From the NCBI GenBank assembly GCA_902167985.1, contig CABHNZ010000012.1, forward strand, positions 1 to 64,000: a DNA stretch of 64,000 nt, given 5' to 3'. The position numbers were made by a program, and so were the translations under genes. The stretch is from Shinella sp. UYSO24. Lineage in GTDB: Bacteria; Pseudomonadota; Alphaproteobacteria; Rhizobiales; Rhizobiaceae. The notes beneath the pieces are model-generated. The model saw only the letters and a list, made by a program, of their open reading frames with translations, had not been told where the DNA came from and ran no database searches. Shown here piece by piece: positions 29,592 to 38,560 of the stretch (position 1 is the first letter of the stretch; every line of letters begins with the position of its first letter).

Positions 29592-29915
29592 TTAAAGTGC
29601 CATCAGTGACTGGCGGATGATCAGGCCCTGCGCCAGAACGAGAACGAGCAGGACGGCGAACCACGCAATCGTGTAGCGACCGGCGATCTGGTCGAGACCG
29701 GATGCGAGTTTTGGTGCCAATGCAAAGCCGAGGGTCGCGATGACGGCCAGAACCGGGATGATGGAGAAGACAAGGCCGGGCGGATGCTGGTTGCCTGAAG
29801 AGAAGGGTAGCGGCAGGAGCGTGCCGGCCGGCAGCGCCGACCACATGCCGATCGAGATGAAGATGATGGTCGTCACCAGTCCGACGCTGATGATGAACGG
29901 CACGAGGGTTTTCAT
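29592..29915 (-). CDS. Small three-span membrane protein, function unknown
   Basis: A 107-residue integral membrane protein with three hydrophobic segments: LVPFIISVGLVTTIIFISIG, VFSIIPVLAVIATLGFALA and AWFAVLLVLVLAQGLIIRQ. I do not recognise a family with certainty; it resembles small uncharacterised inner-membrane proteins of rhizobia. I start at ATG 29915 (MKTLVPF) after CGGAG rather than at 29960, which would add a charged, Arg-rich stretch. It is convergent with the Sel1-repeat gene, with 21 bases between the stops. Confidence 0.65.
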   Translation of the reverse strand: MKTLVPFIISVGLVTTIIFISIGMWSALPAGTLLPLPFSSGNQHPPGLVFSIIPVLAVIATLGFALAPKLASGLDQIAGRYTIAWFAVLLVLVLAQGLIIRQSLMAL

Positions 29916-30201
29916 CGAATATCTCCGGGCTCGCCCTTTATCCCGTGTCCCTGACGTCATTGTCCGGCGATCGGCAAAAGGTCTCTGCTTTCGGCCAGCG
30001 CTTTATCAGGAGCGCTTCAAGCCTGCCTGGGGGCCTTTTCGCAGAGCATGAGGGGCGTTGCAAGCTGCGGTTCTACCATTGCGGCGGCGGAGCGACTTGA
30101 ATTTCGCCCGGTTTTGTGGTCTTGAACCGGCCAATCACGCACAATCATCGCCGCACGCCGTCCCGTCCAGACGCGGACCGGGACAACCCAAGGATTTTCG
30201 C

Positions 30202-31005
30202 ATGGCACGCTCCGCCCTTCTCAACGTCATGGTCCAGGCCGCTTTCAAGGCCGGCAAGTCGCTCAGCCGCGATTTCGGCGAGGTGCAGAACCTGCAGGTT
30301 TCGGTCAAGGGCCCGAGCGACTTCGTCTCGCAGGCCGATCTGCGCGCTGAAAAGATAGTCCGCGACGAGCTGATGAAATCGCGCCCGACCTACGGCTTCC
30401 TCGGCGAGGAAGGCGGCGAGGAAAAGGGCACGGACGGCGCGCACCGCTGGATCGTCGATCCGCTCGACGGCACAACCAACTTCCTGCACGGCATTCCGCA
30501 GTTCGCCGTCTCGATCGCGCTTGAGCGCAATGGCGAAATCGTTGCCGGTGTGATCTTCAATCCGGCCACCGACGAACTGTTCACCGCTGAAAAGGGCGGC
30601 GGCGCCTTCCTGAACGACCGTCGCCTGCGCGTCGGCGCGCGTCGCGTGCTCTCCGACTGTGTCATCGGCTGCGGCGTGCCGCATCTCGGCCGCGGCAATC
30701 ACGGCAAGTTCCTCGTCGAACTGCGCCATGTGATGGGCGAAGTCGCCGGCATCCGCCGCATGGGCGCTGCTGCACTCGATCTCGCCTGGGTCGCTGCCGG
30801 CCGTCTCGACGGTTTCTGGGAAGCCGATCTTTCGCCGTGGGACATGGCAGCCGGCATTCTTCTGATCCGCGAAGCCGGCGGCTTCGTCAGCGACATGGCA
30901 GGCAGCAAGACCGACATGTTCGGCACCGGCTCGGTGATTGCCGGCAACGAACTGATCCAGAAGGCGCTGGTCGAAGTCGCCAACCGCCCGGTTCCGTCGC
31001 GCTGA
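30202..31005 (+). CDS. suhB: Inositol monophosphatase family protein
   Basis: Mg-dependent phosphatase of the IMPase/SuhB family, acting on inositol 1-phosphate or related sugar phosphates; SuhB also has roles in RNA processing in enterics. Metal and substrate motifs are intact: FLGEEGGEE, WIVDPLDGTTNFLHGIPQFA and WDMAAGILLIREAGG. Length is 267 residues, standard. ATG 30202 follows an AAGGA site. A terminator-like hairpin follows at 31027. The gene's assignment as suhB rather than another IMPase paralogue is by general similarity. Confidence 0.93.
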   Translation: MARSALLNVMVQAAFKAGKSLSRDFGEVQNLQVSVKGPSDFVSQADLRAEKIVRDELMKSRPTYGFLGEEGGEEKGTDGAHRWIVDPLDGTTNFLHGIPQFAVSIALERNGEIVAGVIFNPATDELFTAEKGGGAFLNDRRLRVGARRVLSDCVIGCGVPHLGRGNHGKFLVELRHVMGEVAGIRRMGAAALDLAWVAAGRLDGFWEADLSPWDMAAGILLIREAGGFVSDMAGSKTDMFGTGSVIAGNELIQKALVEVANRPVPSR

Positions 31006-31026
31006 GCCATTTCATGGCTTTCCCAC

Positions 31027-31055
31027 GCCTGCCCCTATCGTCGGGGGCGGGCTTT
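31027..31055 (+). terminator. Terminator-like hairpin after suhB
   Basis: Stem GCCTGCCCC / GGGGCGGGC (one G-T pair), loop of about eight bases and a TTT tail, 21 bases past the suhB stop. Confidence 0.65.
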
Positions 31056-31241
31056 GCCTCTTCCAAGCGCCGCTGCCTGCGGCGCTTTCGGCCGGTTCTG
31101 CACAGTAAGCGCGCCACGGCCTGCCGAGACCTTGCCAAATGTCGGTGACACCACGATTTTTGCACTGCGCGGACACTTCAATTCGTCTTAATTTTCCACT
31201 AGCTTCGGCCGCAAAGCAGTGCGGAGGCGAGGCGAGCGACG

Positions 31242-32299
31242 ATGGCGAATGCGACAGTGGACGATCTGGACGAAACTGAAACGCAGCGCAGCGGCTATTC
31301 CCACAAGCTTTCAAGCCCGGCTTCCGCGCTCTGGACGATGCTGGTCTTCCTGATCATCGTCGGCTTCGTTTCGGCCGCGCTCTATCGTCAGGCGGCGCAC
31401 GCATTCCAGACCAATCCGGGCCTTAACGGCTTCATTCTGGCGGTTCTCGCATCGGCATCCTGCTTGTCTTCGGCCAGGTTCTGTCGCTGATGCGGGAAGT
31501 GCGCTGGTTCAATTCCTACCGGGCCGCCGGCAGCGCCGACAAGGTGGGGCGTGACCCCAAACTGCTGGCGCCGATGCGCAGCCTGATCGGCGGCAAGCGC
31601 AAGGTGGCGCTGTCGACGACGACGCTGCGCTCCATCCTCGATTCGATCGGCACGCGGCTCGATGAAAGCCGAGACACGTCGCGTTATCTGATCGGCCTTC
31701 TCGTCTTCCTCGGCCTGCTTGGCACATTCTGGGGTCTGATCGGCACGATCGGCTCGATCAGCGACGTGATCGCCGCACTCGATCCGGGTTCGAACGGTTC
31801 GGGCGACATTCTCTCGGCCATCAAGAGCGGGCTTGCCCAGCCGCTTGCCGGCATGGGCACGGCGTTCTCGTCTTCGCTGCTCGGTCTTTCCGGCTCGCTG
31901 ATCCTCGGCTTTCTCGACCTTCAGGCCGGCCGTTCACAGAACCGTTTTTACACCGAACTGGAAAACTGGCTGGCTTCCGTCACGGAAACCGGCTCGGATG
32001 CTTCGGCCGGCGTGGCGACAGTCGCCTCCGGCACTTCCGACGATATCAAGGTTCTGACCCGTGAATTGCGCAAGCTGACGGCCGCGCAGGTGGCAGCTCA
32101 GGCAAAGGCGCCGGATGGCGAGGCGAACGAGCGTTCGCTTGCCGCCATGGCCAATCTGGCCGAGGGCATTCAGGGTCTCGTCAAGAACATGCGCAACGAG
32201 CAGCAGATGCTGCGCGACTGGATCGAGGCGCAGCAGGAAGAATCAAAGGCGATGCGCCGGGCGCTCGACAGGCTCTCTGACAAGATCGGGAGCAAGTAA
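31242..32299 (+). CDS. MotA/TolQ/ExbB-like proton-channel protein (frameshifted)
   Basis: Inner-membrane protein of the MotA/TolQ/ExbB superfamily, which forms the pentameric stator ring that uses proton flow to move a partner. Helices: residues 28-48 (ALWTMLVFLIIVGFVSAAL), a second near GFILAVL, a third RYLIGLLVFLGLLGTFWGLI and a fourth GTAFSSSLLGLSGSLILGFL; the GTFWGLIGTI and AGMGTAFSSSLLGL stretches are the family's conserved pair. The C-terminal 130 residues are predicted cytoplasmic coiled coil. The frame slips near 31450; joined length is about 352. The next gene, three bases on, encodes the MotB-like partner. The pair is not among flagellar genes. Confidence 0.85.
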
Positions 32300-32302
32300 G
32301 CC

Positions 32303-33334
32303 ATGGCGCTCGGCAGAAACCGCCGGCGCGACAGGGGCGTCGATTTCTGGCCCGGCTTCGTGGATGCGCTGTCCACGCTGCTGATGGCGATCATGTTCCT
32401 GCTCACCGTCTTCGTGCTGGCGCAGTTCCTGCTCAGCCGCGAAATCACCGGGCGCGATGAGGTGTTGAACCGGCTGAACAGCCAGATCGCCGAACTGACG
32501 CAGCTGCTGTCGCTCGAAAAGAGCAACAATCAGGATATCCAGGACCAGCTGGCCTCGCTGCAATCGTCGCTGGCGACGTCCGAGGGCGAGCGGTCGCGGC
32601 TGCAGCAGCTTCTGGCACAGGGTGCCGGCAATAGCGATGCGGCCAATGCCAAGGCGAATGCGCTTTCCGGCGAGCTTGCCAACGAGAAGCAGGTGAGCCA
32701 GCGGGCGATGAGCCAGATCGAGCTCCTCAACCAGCAGATCGCGGCGCTTCGTGCGCAGATCGCCGCCGTCGAGCAGGCGTTGCAGGCCTCGGAAGCCAAG
32801 GATGCCAATTCGCAGGCGCAGATCGCTGATCTCGGCCGCCGCCTCAACGTGGCGCTTGCCGCTCGCGTGCAGGAGCTCAACCGCTACCGTTCGGATTTCT
32901 TCGGGCGGCTTCGCGACATCCTGTCCGACAAGCAGAATATCCGCATTGTCGGCGACCGTTTCGTCTTCCAGTCGGAAGTGCTGTTTCCTGTCGGAGGTGC
33001 CGATCTCGACGATGCCGGGCGCGCCGAAATGGACAAGCTGGCGGCAGCCGTGATCGATCTCAACAAGGAAATTCCAGCCGAGATCAACTGGGTGCTGCGT
33101 GTCGACGGACATACCGACAATTCGCCGCTTTCAGGCACCGGCCGTTACCGGGACAACTGGGAGCTTTCGACGGCGCGTGCGACGTCTGTCGTCAAATATC
33201 TCGTGTCGAAGGGCGTGCCGGCCAACCGGCTGGTCGCGGCAGGCTTTGGCGAGTACCAGCCGATCGCACCGGGCGATACGCCGGAAGCCAAGGCGCAGAA
33301 CCGCCGTATCGAACTGAAGCTGACCGAGCGCTGA
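32303..33334 (+). CDS. MotB/OmpA-like peptidoglycan-anchoring protein
   Basis: Partner of the upstream channel protein. One N-terminal transmembrane helix (VDALSTLLMAIMFLLTVFVL) has an aspartate at its start, in the position of the proton-carrying Asp of MotB and ZorB. A long coiled coil (residues 50-190) follows, then an OmpA-C peptidoglycan-binding domain: FPVGGADLDDAG, RVDGHTDNSPL, NWELSTARATSVVKYL and NRRIELKLTER. The 343-residue frame is intact. Tight spacing (three bases up, two bases down) indicates one operon of channel, anchor and a small basic protein. Energy use is inferred from the family; the driven partner is unknown. Confidence 0.88.
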   Translation: MALGRNRRRDRGVDFWPGFVDALSTLLMAIMFLLTVFVLAQFLLSREITGRDEVLNRLNSQIAELTQLLSLEKSNNQDIQDQLASLQSSLATSEGERSRLQQLLAQGAGNSDAANAKANALSGELANEKQVSQRAMSQIELLNQQIAALRAQIAAVEQALQASEAKDANSQAQIADLGRRLNVALAARVQELNRYRSDFFGRLRDILSDKQNIRIVGDRFVFQSEVLFPVGGADLDDAGRAEMDKLAAAVIDLNKEIPAEINWVLRVDGHTDNSPLSGTGRYRDNWELSTARATSVVKYLVSKGVPANRLVAAGFGEYQPIAPGDTPEAKAQNRRIELKLTER

Positions 33335-33336
33335 CG

Positions 33337-33630
33337 ATGGCAGGAAACAGACACGATCTCACCGGCATCGCCAAGGCGGTGGCCGACATGCCGCGGCGCG
33401 ACAATAGCAGCTACCATCAGGCCATGGCGCAGGCGCGCGAAGCCTTTGCCGAGGCGGAAGCCGCCCTTGGCGGGCCGGTGACGATGAAGGTCAAGGTGAA
33501 AACCAAGGGCAGCGGCAAGGCCGATGTGAAGGCGAACACCAAGGCGAGCCCGAAAAGTGGGGCGCCTGCGAAGAGCGGGCGGGGCGTGACGAAATATGTG
33601 GTGAAACTGGTGTTCACCCGCGAGGAATAG
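33337..33630 (+). CDS. Small basic protein downstream of the MotA/MotB-like pair
   Basis: A 97-residue, strongly basic protein with no recognised domain. The N-terminal half (YHQAMAQAREAFAEAEAAL) is helical; the middle is Lys-rich and repetitive (VKTKGSGKADVKANTKASPK) and the end is a short beta-like VTKYVVKLVFTREE. It starts two bases after the stop of the MotB-like gene, so it is almost certainly the third gene of that operon. The lysine content could favour nucleic-acid or membrane contact; nothing more can be said. Confidence 0.7.
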   Translation: MAGNRHDLTGIAKAVADMPRRDNSSYHQAMAQAREAFAEAEAALGGPVTMKVKVKTKGSGKADVKANTKASPKSGAPAKSGRGVTKYVVKLVFTREE

Positions 33631-33672
33631 ATCGGCTCCGACTGCCTGCCGACAATCCCGAAACCTCTCCTC

Positions 33673-33758
33673 CGTCATGCTCGGGCTTGTCCCGAGCATC
33701 TGTGCACGCCTGATTTCGTTGATGTGGTCAGATCCTCGTGACAGGCACGAGGATGACG
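33673..33758. repeat. RIME-like double-palindrome intergenic element, copy 2
   Basis: Hairpins ATGCTCGGG/CCCGAGCAT and ATCCTCGTG/CACGAGGAT are separated by about 32 bases and bounded by CGTCAT and ATGACG. The architecture matches the copy at 2550-2632, with different arm sequences. It lies between convergent genes, where it may also act as a transcript-end structure. Confidence 0.8.
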
Positions 33759-33815
33759 ATATTGAGCCGCAGAGTGTCTGGCGTCACGCTGAGCGGACGG
33801 AGCCGGTTTGACGCC

Positions 33816-35096
33816 TCACGCCCCATAACGCGTCGAGCGGATTTCCAGCGCATCGAGGCCGCGTTTCACTTCGGGTGCTGCCATGAAGAGATCCCAGAGC
33901 AGGCCGGAGCGGTGGTTCTCGATCATCGCGACGATCGGGCCCTGGTCGATGGCGAGATAGCGGCTGGCGATCCAGTCTGCCTTCGGAGAAAAGCCGTCAG
34001 GGAAGCCGTAACGGTTTTCGAACAGCCTGCCGCCGCCATAGGCGAGCATGGCACGCAGCGCGCCTTCGGCATCCCGGGGCAGGAAGGGGAAGCTCGACAG
34101 CGCGGCCGTCGGGGCGATCGTTGCGTGATCGTTGGTCGGCGAGCAGGCATCGTAGCCGGTCGGCGTTTCGCAGGCGGTGAGGCCCCAGACGCCGGCATCC
34201 TCGTAATCCGGGATGGTCAGGCAGTAGTCGCGATTGATCCGCGCATGGGCGACAGCCTGCTGGTGGTAGTCGGCATACTGGTCGGAGAGGCCGCGCGGAT
34301 CGAGCGCGCAGAAGGAATATTGCGACAGGAAGAGCGGGCCGCCGAAGGGCTCGCCGAGCGGCAATACCGTGCCGAGATAGGTCTCGCCATTGACCATGCC
34401 GCCGCGCCGCGCCCAGCCGGTGTGGTAGCTTGCGGTCGGGATGGCAAAGGTCTTCGAGCCGGCGCCGAGCACATAGGTGGACAGGGCCTCGTTCCAGCCG
34501 ACGATCGGCAGGTTCATTGCCCAGCCATTGACCGGGCTCCAGTGCCAGTAGAGCGCGGAATGCTCACCGCGGACGAACCACGACCATTCGATCTCGTCAT
34601 AAAGGCGGGTGATCGTCGTGCCGAGCGCCTTTTCCTCCATCGTCTCACGGCAAAAATATTGCCGGGCGCAGAGCAGCCCCTGCATGAGAAGCGTCGTTTC
34701 GACCAGATCGCCGCCGTCATCCAGCGCCGAAAAGGGGATCATCTGCGAGGTCACGGGATGGACGAAATGCGAGAAGGTGCCGTGATAGCGCGGCGCGCGC
34801 TCCAGGCTGTCGACGATGGTCTCGATGCGGGAGAGGGCGTCCTCACGGCTCACCCAGCCGCGATGCGCGGCGGTGATGATGGCCATGACGCCGAAGCCGG
34901 TGCCGCTGATCGAGATTGCGTCTATGCCCGGCGTGCCGTCGAGAAAGCACTTGTCATAGGGCAGGCCGCTTGTCGGATGGGCGCCATCCCAGAAATAGAG
35001 GAAGGTGCGCCGCTGGACGGCATCGAGAAGCGTTTCGAGCGGCGCTGCCGGCGAGACGGCAGGTGACGCCAAAGGGGTCTTCTCGGGTCTGTCCAT
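33816..35096 (-). CDS. Glucoamylase-family (PF10091) glycoside hydrolase
   Basis: A 426-residue protein of the PF10091 'glycoamylase' family. Characterised members include beta-1,2-glucanases (GH144), which is plausible in rhizobia because they make cyclic beta-1,2-glucans. Conserved stretches: RRTFLYFWDGAHPTSGLPYD, ISGTGFGVMAIITAAHRGWV, WSWFVRGEHSALYWHWSP, WGLTACETPTGYDACSP and the late GPIVAMIENHRSGLLWDLFM. There is no signal peptide from the preferred start ATG 35096 (after GGGAG), so the enzyme may be cytoplasmic. It lies 22 bases downstream of an ABC exporter gene on the same strand. Substrate is inferred, not shown. Confidence 0.85.
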   Translation of the reverse strand: MDRPEKTPLASPAVSPAAPLETLLDAVQRRTFLYFWDGAHPTSGLPYDKCFLDGTPGIDAISISGTGFGVMAIITAAHRGWVSREDALSRIETIVDSLERAPRYHGTFSHFVHPVTSQMIPFSALDDGGDLVETTLLMQGLLCARQYFCRETMEEKALGTTITRLYDEIEWSWFVRGEHSALYWHWSPVNGWAMNLPIVGWNEALSTYVLGAGSKTFAIPTASYHTGWARRGGMVNGETYLGTVLPLGEPFGGPLFLSQYSFCALDPRGLSDQYADYHQQAVAHARINRDYCLTIPDYEDAGVWGLTACETPTGYDACSPTNDHATIAPTAALSSFPFLPRDAEGALRAMLAYGGGRLFENRYGFPDGFSPKADWIASRYLAIDQGPIVAMIENHRSGLLWDLFMAAPEVKRGLDALEIRSTRYGA

Positions 35097-35118
35097 CGGC
35101 ACTCCCAGATCTATCGCG

Positions 35119-36915
35119 TCAGCCGGCGGCCGAGTGGCGTTCGCCATCGTTGAACTGCAGGCGGGCAAGTTTGGCATAGAGGCCGCCATCAGCGACGAGG
35201 CTGTCATGCGTGCCTTCCTCGACGATGCGGCCGCCATCCATGACGATGATGCGGTCGGCCTTCAGCACCGTTGCGAGGCGATGGGCGATGACCAGCGTCG
35301 TGCGGTTCTGCATCAGGCCGTCCAGCGCCTTCTGCACCAGCGTCTCGCTCTCGGCATCGAGCGCCGAGGTGGCTTCGTCGAGCAGCAGGACCGGCGCATC
35401 CTTCAAGATGGCGCGGGCAATCGCGATGCGCTGGCGCTGGCCGCCGGAAAGCGTGATGCCGCGTTCGCCGGCCATGGTGTCATAGCCATTGTCGAGGCGC
35501 GAGATGAACTCGTCGGCCTGGGCGGCGATCGCTGCGGCGCGGACGGCCTCGCGGGTGGCGCCCGGCGTGCCGAAGGCGATGTTGTCGTGGATCGTGGCGG
35601 CAAAGATCGTCACATCCTGGGGCACGATCGCAAGGCGGGCACGAAGATCGGCCACGCGGGTTTGCCGCAGGTCGACGCCATCGAGTTTCACCGAACCGCT
35701 GATCGGATCGTAGAAGCGCATCAGCAGCGAGAAGAGCGTGCTCTTGCCGGCGCCCGAAGGCCCGACGATGGCGACGGTCTCGCCCGGTTTGACGGTCAGC
35801 GACAGCGCGTTCAGCGTGATGGCGCTGACGCGGGCCGGATAGGCGAAGGATGCCGCATCGAACTCGACCTCGCCGCGTGGCGGAGAGGGGAGGGCGACGG
35901 GCTGTTCCGGATCGCGGATCGCCGGGATTTCGGCGAGCAGTTCGGACAGGCGTTCGGCTGCGCCACCGGCGGACGAGAGGTCGCCCCAGACTTCCGAGAG
36001 CTGGCCGAGCGAGCTTGCGGCAAGAACCGAATAGAGCAGGAACTGGCCGAGCGTGCCGGCGCTCATCGTGCCGGAGAGAACGCCCTGTGCGCCATACCAG
36101 AGAACGGCGACGATGCTGCCGAAGATCAGGAGGATGGCAAAGCCGGTGAGGATGGAGCGCGAGCGGATCGCCTGACGGGCGGCGTCATAGGCCTGTTCCA
36201 CCGTGTCGCCATAACGGCCCGAGGCGATCTCCTCGCCGCTGAAGGCCTGTACGGTGCGGGTGGCGCCGATCGTCTCCGATGCGAAGGCGGAAGACTGGGC
36301 GAGCATATCCTGTGCAGCGCGGGCACGGCGTCGCACCGAGCGGCCGAAGGCGACGAGCGGGAAGACGATGACCGGGATGGCGCAGAGCACCAGCGCCGAA
36401 AGCCGCGGGCTTGTGTAGATCATCATGGCGATGGCGCCGAGACAGAGGATGGTGTTGCGCAGCGCAAGCGAGGCGGACGAGCCGAAGGCCGACTTGATCT
36501 GAGTCGTATCGGCCGTCAGCCGCGAGACGATCTCGCCCGACTGGTTGACGTCGAAGAAGGAAGGCGACAGGCGCGTGACATGGGCAAAGACTTCGCGGCG
36601 CAGATCGGCGACGACGCGCTCGCCGATGCTGATCACATAATAGTAGCGCATGGCGCTGGCGATCGCCAGAAGCACGGCCAGAACCAGAAGCATGGCGAAA
36701 TAGTTGTTGATGAAATGCCCGTCCGGCGAGGCAAAACCGTGATCCAGCATGCGGCGGACGGCGAGCGGCAGGGCCAGCGTCGTGACGGCCGCGAGGATCA
36801 GGAAGAAGGTCGCAGCGGCGACCATGCCGCGATAGCGCTTCAGGTAGGGGAAAAGCCTTGCCAGCGGCTTGATGTTGCGGCGGGATTTCGGCTGCTTATC
36901 TTCTGCTTCGGCCAT
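35119..36915 (-). CDS. ABC exporter, fused permease and ATPase (MsbA-like)
   Basis: A 598-residue half-transporter that works as a homodimer. The membrane domain covers residues 25-310 with about six helices (for example MVAAATFFLILAAVTTLALP). The ATPase domain holds Walker A GPSGAGKST, Q-loop IVPQDVTIF, signature LSGGQRQR, Walker B VLLLDEATSALD and the switch histidine in VIAHRLATVL. It resembles MsbA/LipA-type lipid or drug exporters. The PF10091 hydrolase gene follows after 22 bases, so a glycan substrate is possible but unproven. The gene is divergent from rpmE. Confidence 0.93.
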   Translation of the reverse strand: MAEAEDKQPKSRRNIKPLARLFPYLKRYRGMVAAATFFLILAAVTTLALPLAVRRMLDHGFASPDGHFINNYFAMLLVLAVLLAIASAMRYYYVISIGERVVADLRREVFAHVTRLSPSFFDVNQSGEIVSRLTADTTQIKSAFGSSASLALRNTILCLGAIAMMIYTSPRLSALVLCAIPVIVFPLVAFGRSVRRRARAAQDMLAQSSAFASETIGATRTVQAFSGEEIASGRYGDTVEQAYDAARQAIRSRSILTGFAILLIFGSIVAVLWYGAQGVLSGTMSAGTLGQFLLYSVLAASSLGQLSEVWGDLSSAGGAAERLSELLAEIPAIRDPEQPVALPSPPRGEVEFDAASFAYPARVSAITLNALSLTVKPGETVAIVGPSGAGKSTLFSLLMRFYDPISGSVKLDGVDLRQTRVADLRARLAIVPQDVTIFAATIHDNIAFGTPGATREAVRAAAIAAQADEFISRLDNGYDTMAGERGITLSGGQRQRIAIARAILKDAPVLLLDEATSALDAESETLVQKALDGLMQNRTTLVIAHRLATVLKADRIIVMDGGRIVEEGTHDSLVADGGLYAKLARLQFNDGERHSAAG

Positions 36916-36962
36916 GTGACCTCCATGGCCCCGGGGACGCGCATTCTGGGTCTAGCGGGGAC

Positions 36963-36991
36963 TTGTACTGACGGCGACCTTCCTGTATAGG
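36963..36991 (+). promoter_or_regulatory. Sigma-70-type promoter for rpmE
   Basis: TTGTAC (36963-36968), a 17-base spacer and TATAGG (36986-36991) lie 115 bases ahead of the rpmE start. Spacing is ideal and both boxes are close to the alphaproteobacterial consensus. Confidence 0.6.
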
Positions 36992-37105
36992 CTCCGCATC
37001 CAAATGGGAAGCCGTAAACCTTGCCGGTTCGCGGCTTCAGTTATTCAAGACGGTCCCTGCTCGCGGCAAGCGACGAATGGACCACGCTAGAGCAGGACTA
37101 TCGAC

Positions 37106-37327
37106 ATGAAGGCAAGCATTCATCCCGACTACCACGTCATCAAGGTTGTCATGACCGATGGCACCGAATACGAAACCCGTTCGACCTGGGGTTCGGAAGG
37201 CGCCGTCATGAACCTCGAAATCGACCCGAAGTCGCATCCGGCATGGACCGGCGGCAACCAGCAGATGCTGGACCGCGGTGGCCGCGTTTCCAAGTTCAAC
37301 AAGCGTTTCGGCGGCCTCGGCCTCTAA
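37106..37327 (+). CDS. rpmE: 50S ribosomal protein L31 (zinc-free form)
   Basis: L31 of the large ribosomal subunit, 73 residues, intact: [19 protein letters not shown], the [20 protein letters not shown] centre and [19 protein letters not shown]. It has no CxxC zinc site, in keeping with the alphaproteobacterial form. It is monocistronic, with a promoter upstream and a terminator at 37384. Divergent from the ABC exporter gene. Confidence 0.97.
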   Translation: MKASIHPDYHVIKVVMTDGTEYETRSTWGSEGAVMNLEIDPKSHPAWTGGNQQMLDRGGRVSKFNKRFGGLGL

Positions 37328-37383
37328 TCGCTTCTCGCAAGGATCCGGGCAGCAATGCTGCCCAGTCCAAGGCGGACCCTTCG

Positions 37384-37408
37384 AAAGCCCGGCATTGCCG
37401 GGCTTTTG
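37384..37408 (+). terminator. Intrinsic terminator of rpmE
   Basis: Perfect 10-bp stem AAAGCCCGGC / GCCGGGCTTT with a 3-base loop and a T-rich tail. A second hairpin (GGGCAGC/GCTGCCC) lies just upstream at 37348-37364. Confidence 0.85.
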
Positions 37409-37561
37409 TCGTTCTGCCGGTCCGTCATCTGTCATTCGGGCGAAGACAAGTTCGTGCAAGCACAAACGAAAAAGCCCGCGAAACGCTATGTTTCACGGAC
37501 CTCGTATCTGCCGGTCGGATAGGGACGGACAATCAGGGCCGATACCGGCCCTTCAGCAAAA

Positions 37562-38074
37562 TCAGCTGGTGAAGGCGGTGCGCAGCAGGCTCTGCTGGGC
37601 GCGGACGCTGTTCTCGTTATCGGGAACGACGGTGGCATCGCCCGGACGATAGATTTCGCGGTCCAGAAGCGCGACGCGGTTCTGCAGACGCAGCGAGCGT
37701 TCGACGAGATCGCGGAAGCTTTCCGGCAGATCATTCCAGCCCGGCGCGGTGCGATCGACGTTGAAGCCGTCGAGGCGGACCTTGCCCTTTTCGGAGAGAA
37801 CCTGATCGCGGCTCATCTCACCGTTGTTGACGGCGCGCTGCAGGAGAAGCCAGGAGGCCATCTGCATCAGGCGGGTGGTGAGCCGCATGGATTCAGCCGC
37901 GTAAAGAACAGAGGCCATGCGCGGCAGAACCTTGGAGGCAGCGCGTCCGGCGCCATCCAGATAGGCCGCGGTTTCTTCCACCAGGGCCATGCCTTCGGCA
38001 TAGAGCGATTTGAACTGCGAAGAGCTTGCGGCCTTGCCGGCAAAACTGACGGTGTTCAATCCCTGTTCAGACAT
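37562..38074 (-). CDS. rcdA: DUF1465 / RcdA-family protease adaptor
   Basis: A 170-residue DUF1465 protein. In Caulobacter this family is RcdA, an adaptor that helps ClpXP degrade the cell-cycle regulator CtrA. The body is helical: FKSLYAEGMALVEETAAYLD, MRLTTRLMQMASWLLLQRAV, then a conserved WNDLPESFRDLVERSLRLQNR that covers the hydrophobic core, and a disordered C-terminal tail. I start at ATG 38074 (MSEQGLNTVSF), with AGGATG ahead of it; ATG 38083 has no room for a ribosome site. It is a single gene. The RcdA role is inferred from the family. Confidence 0.88.
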   Translation of the reverse strand: MSEQGLNTVSFAGKAASSSQFKSLYAEGMALVEETAAYLDGAGRAASKVLPRMASVLYAAESMRLTTRLMQMASWLLLQRAVNNGEMSRDQVLSEKGKVRLDGFNVDRTAPGWNDLPESFRDLVERSLRLQNRVALLDREIYRPGDATVVPDNENSVRAQQSLLRTAFTS

Positions 38075-38360
38075 CGAATTCATCCTGTTAACGCAATCAC
38101 AATCAGGCAATGACGGCAGATGCGAAAAGTTCCGCATGTCCGTTCTGGTCGATTTCAAGATGAAACTTATAATGAAAAACCGCAAGCCGTATCTTAAGGA
38201 AAGGTTAATACCCACAAGATCCGGTAAACGGCGGTGATGTTCTTGAAATGAGACACAAATTTCCAGCCGTCAAGGTTGTGGCGGGAAAATTTTCGTAAGG
38301 ATCGGGACGCGATTTTTACCACAATTCGGCCTCGATCACGTCGATCTCACGGGCCGATCA

Positions 38361-38390
38361 AAAAAAGAAGAGCCGCGGAAAGGCGGCTCT
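38361..38390 (-). terminator. Intrinsic terminator of the DUF1192 gene
   Basis: Stem AGAGCCGC / GCGGCTCT with a 6-base loop, followed on the leftward strand by TTC and a T7 run. It lies about 170 bases past the DUF1192 stop and ends any transcript from the MFS-DUF1192 unit. Confidence 0.8.
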
Positions 38391-38560
38391 CAAGGTAAAA
38401 CAGGGAGAAATCAGACCATTCGCCAAGCGGAGAAATTGTCTGAGCCCGGAAGAACCGGACAGGGCTATATTCTGCGTTAATGATTAATATACGCTTAAAT
38501 GTTCTTGAGAAATTCTTCCCGAATTCCGCTTCGGCGGCCGCTTGCGGAAGCCGTCGAGGT

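Noticed and set aside
31242-33334. Zorya-type phage defence
   Set aside because: ZorA/ZorB-like features exist, but no ZorC, ZorD or ZorE gene is near and the neighbours are housekeeping genes. A general envelope role is more likely.
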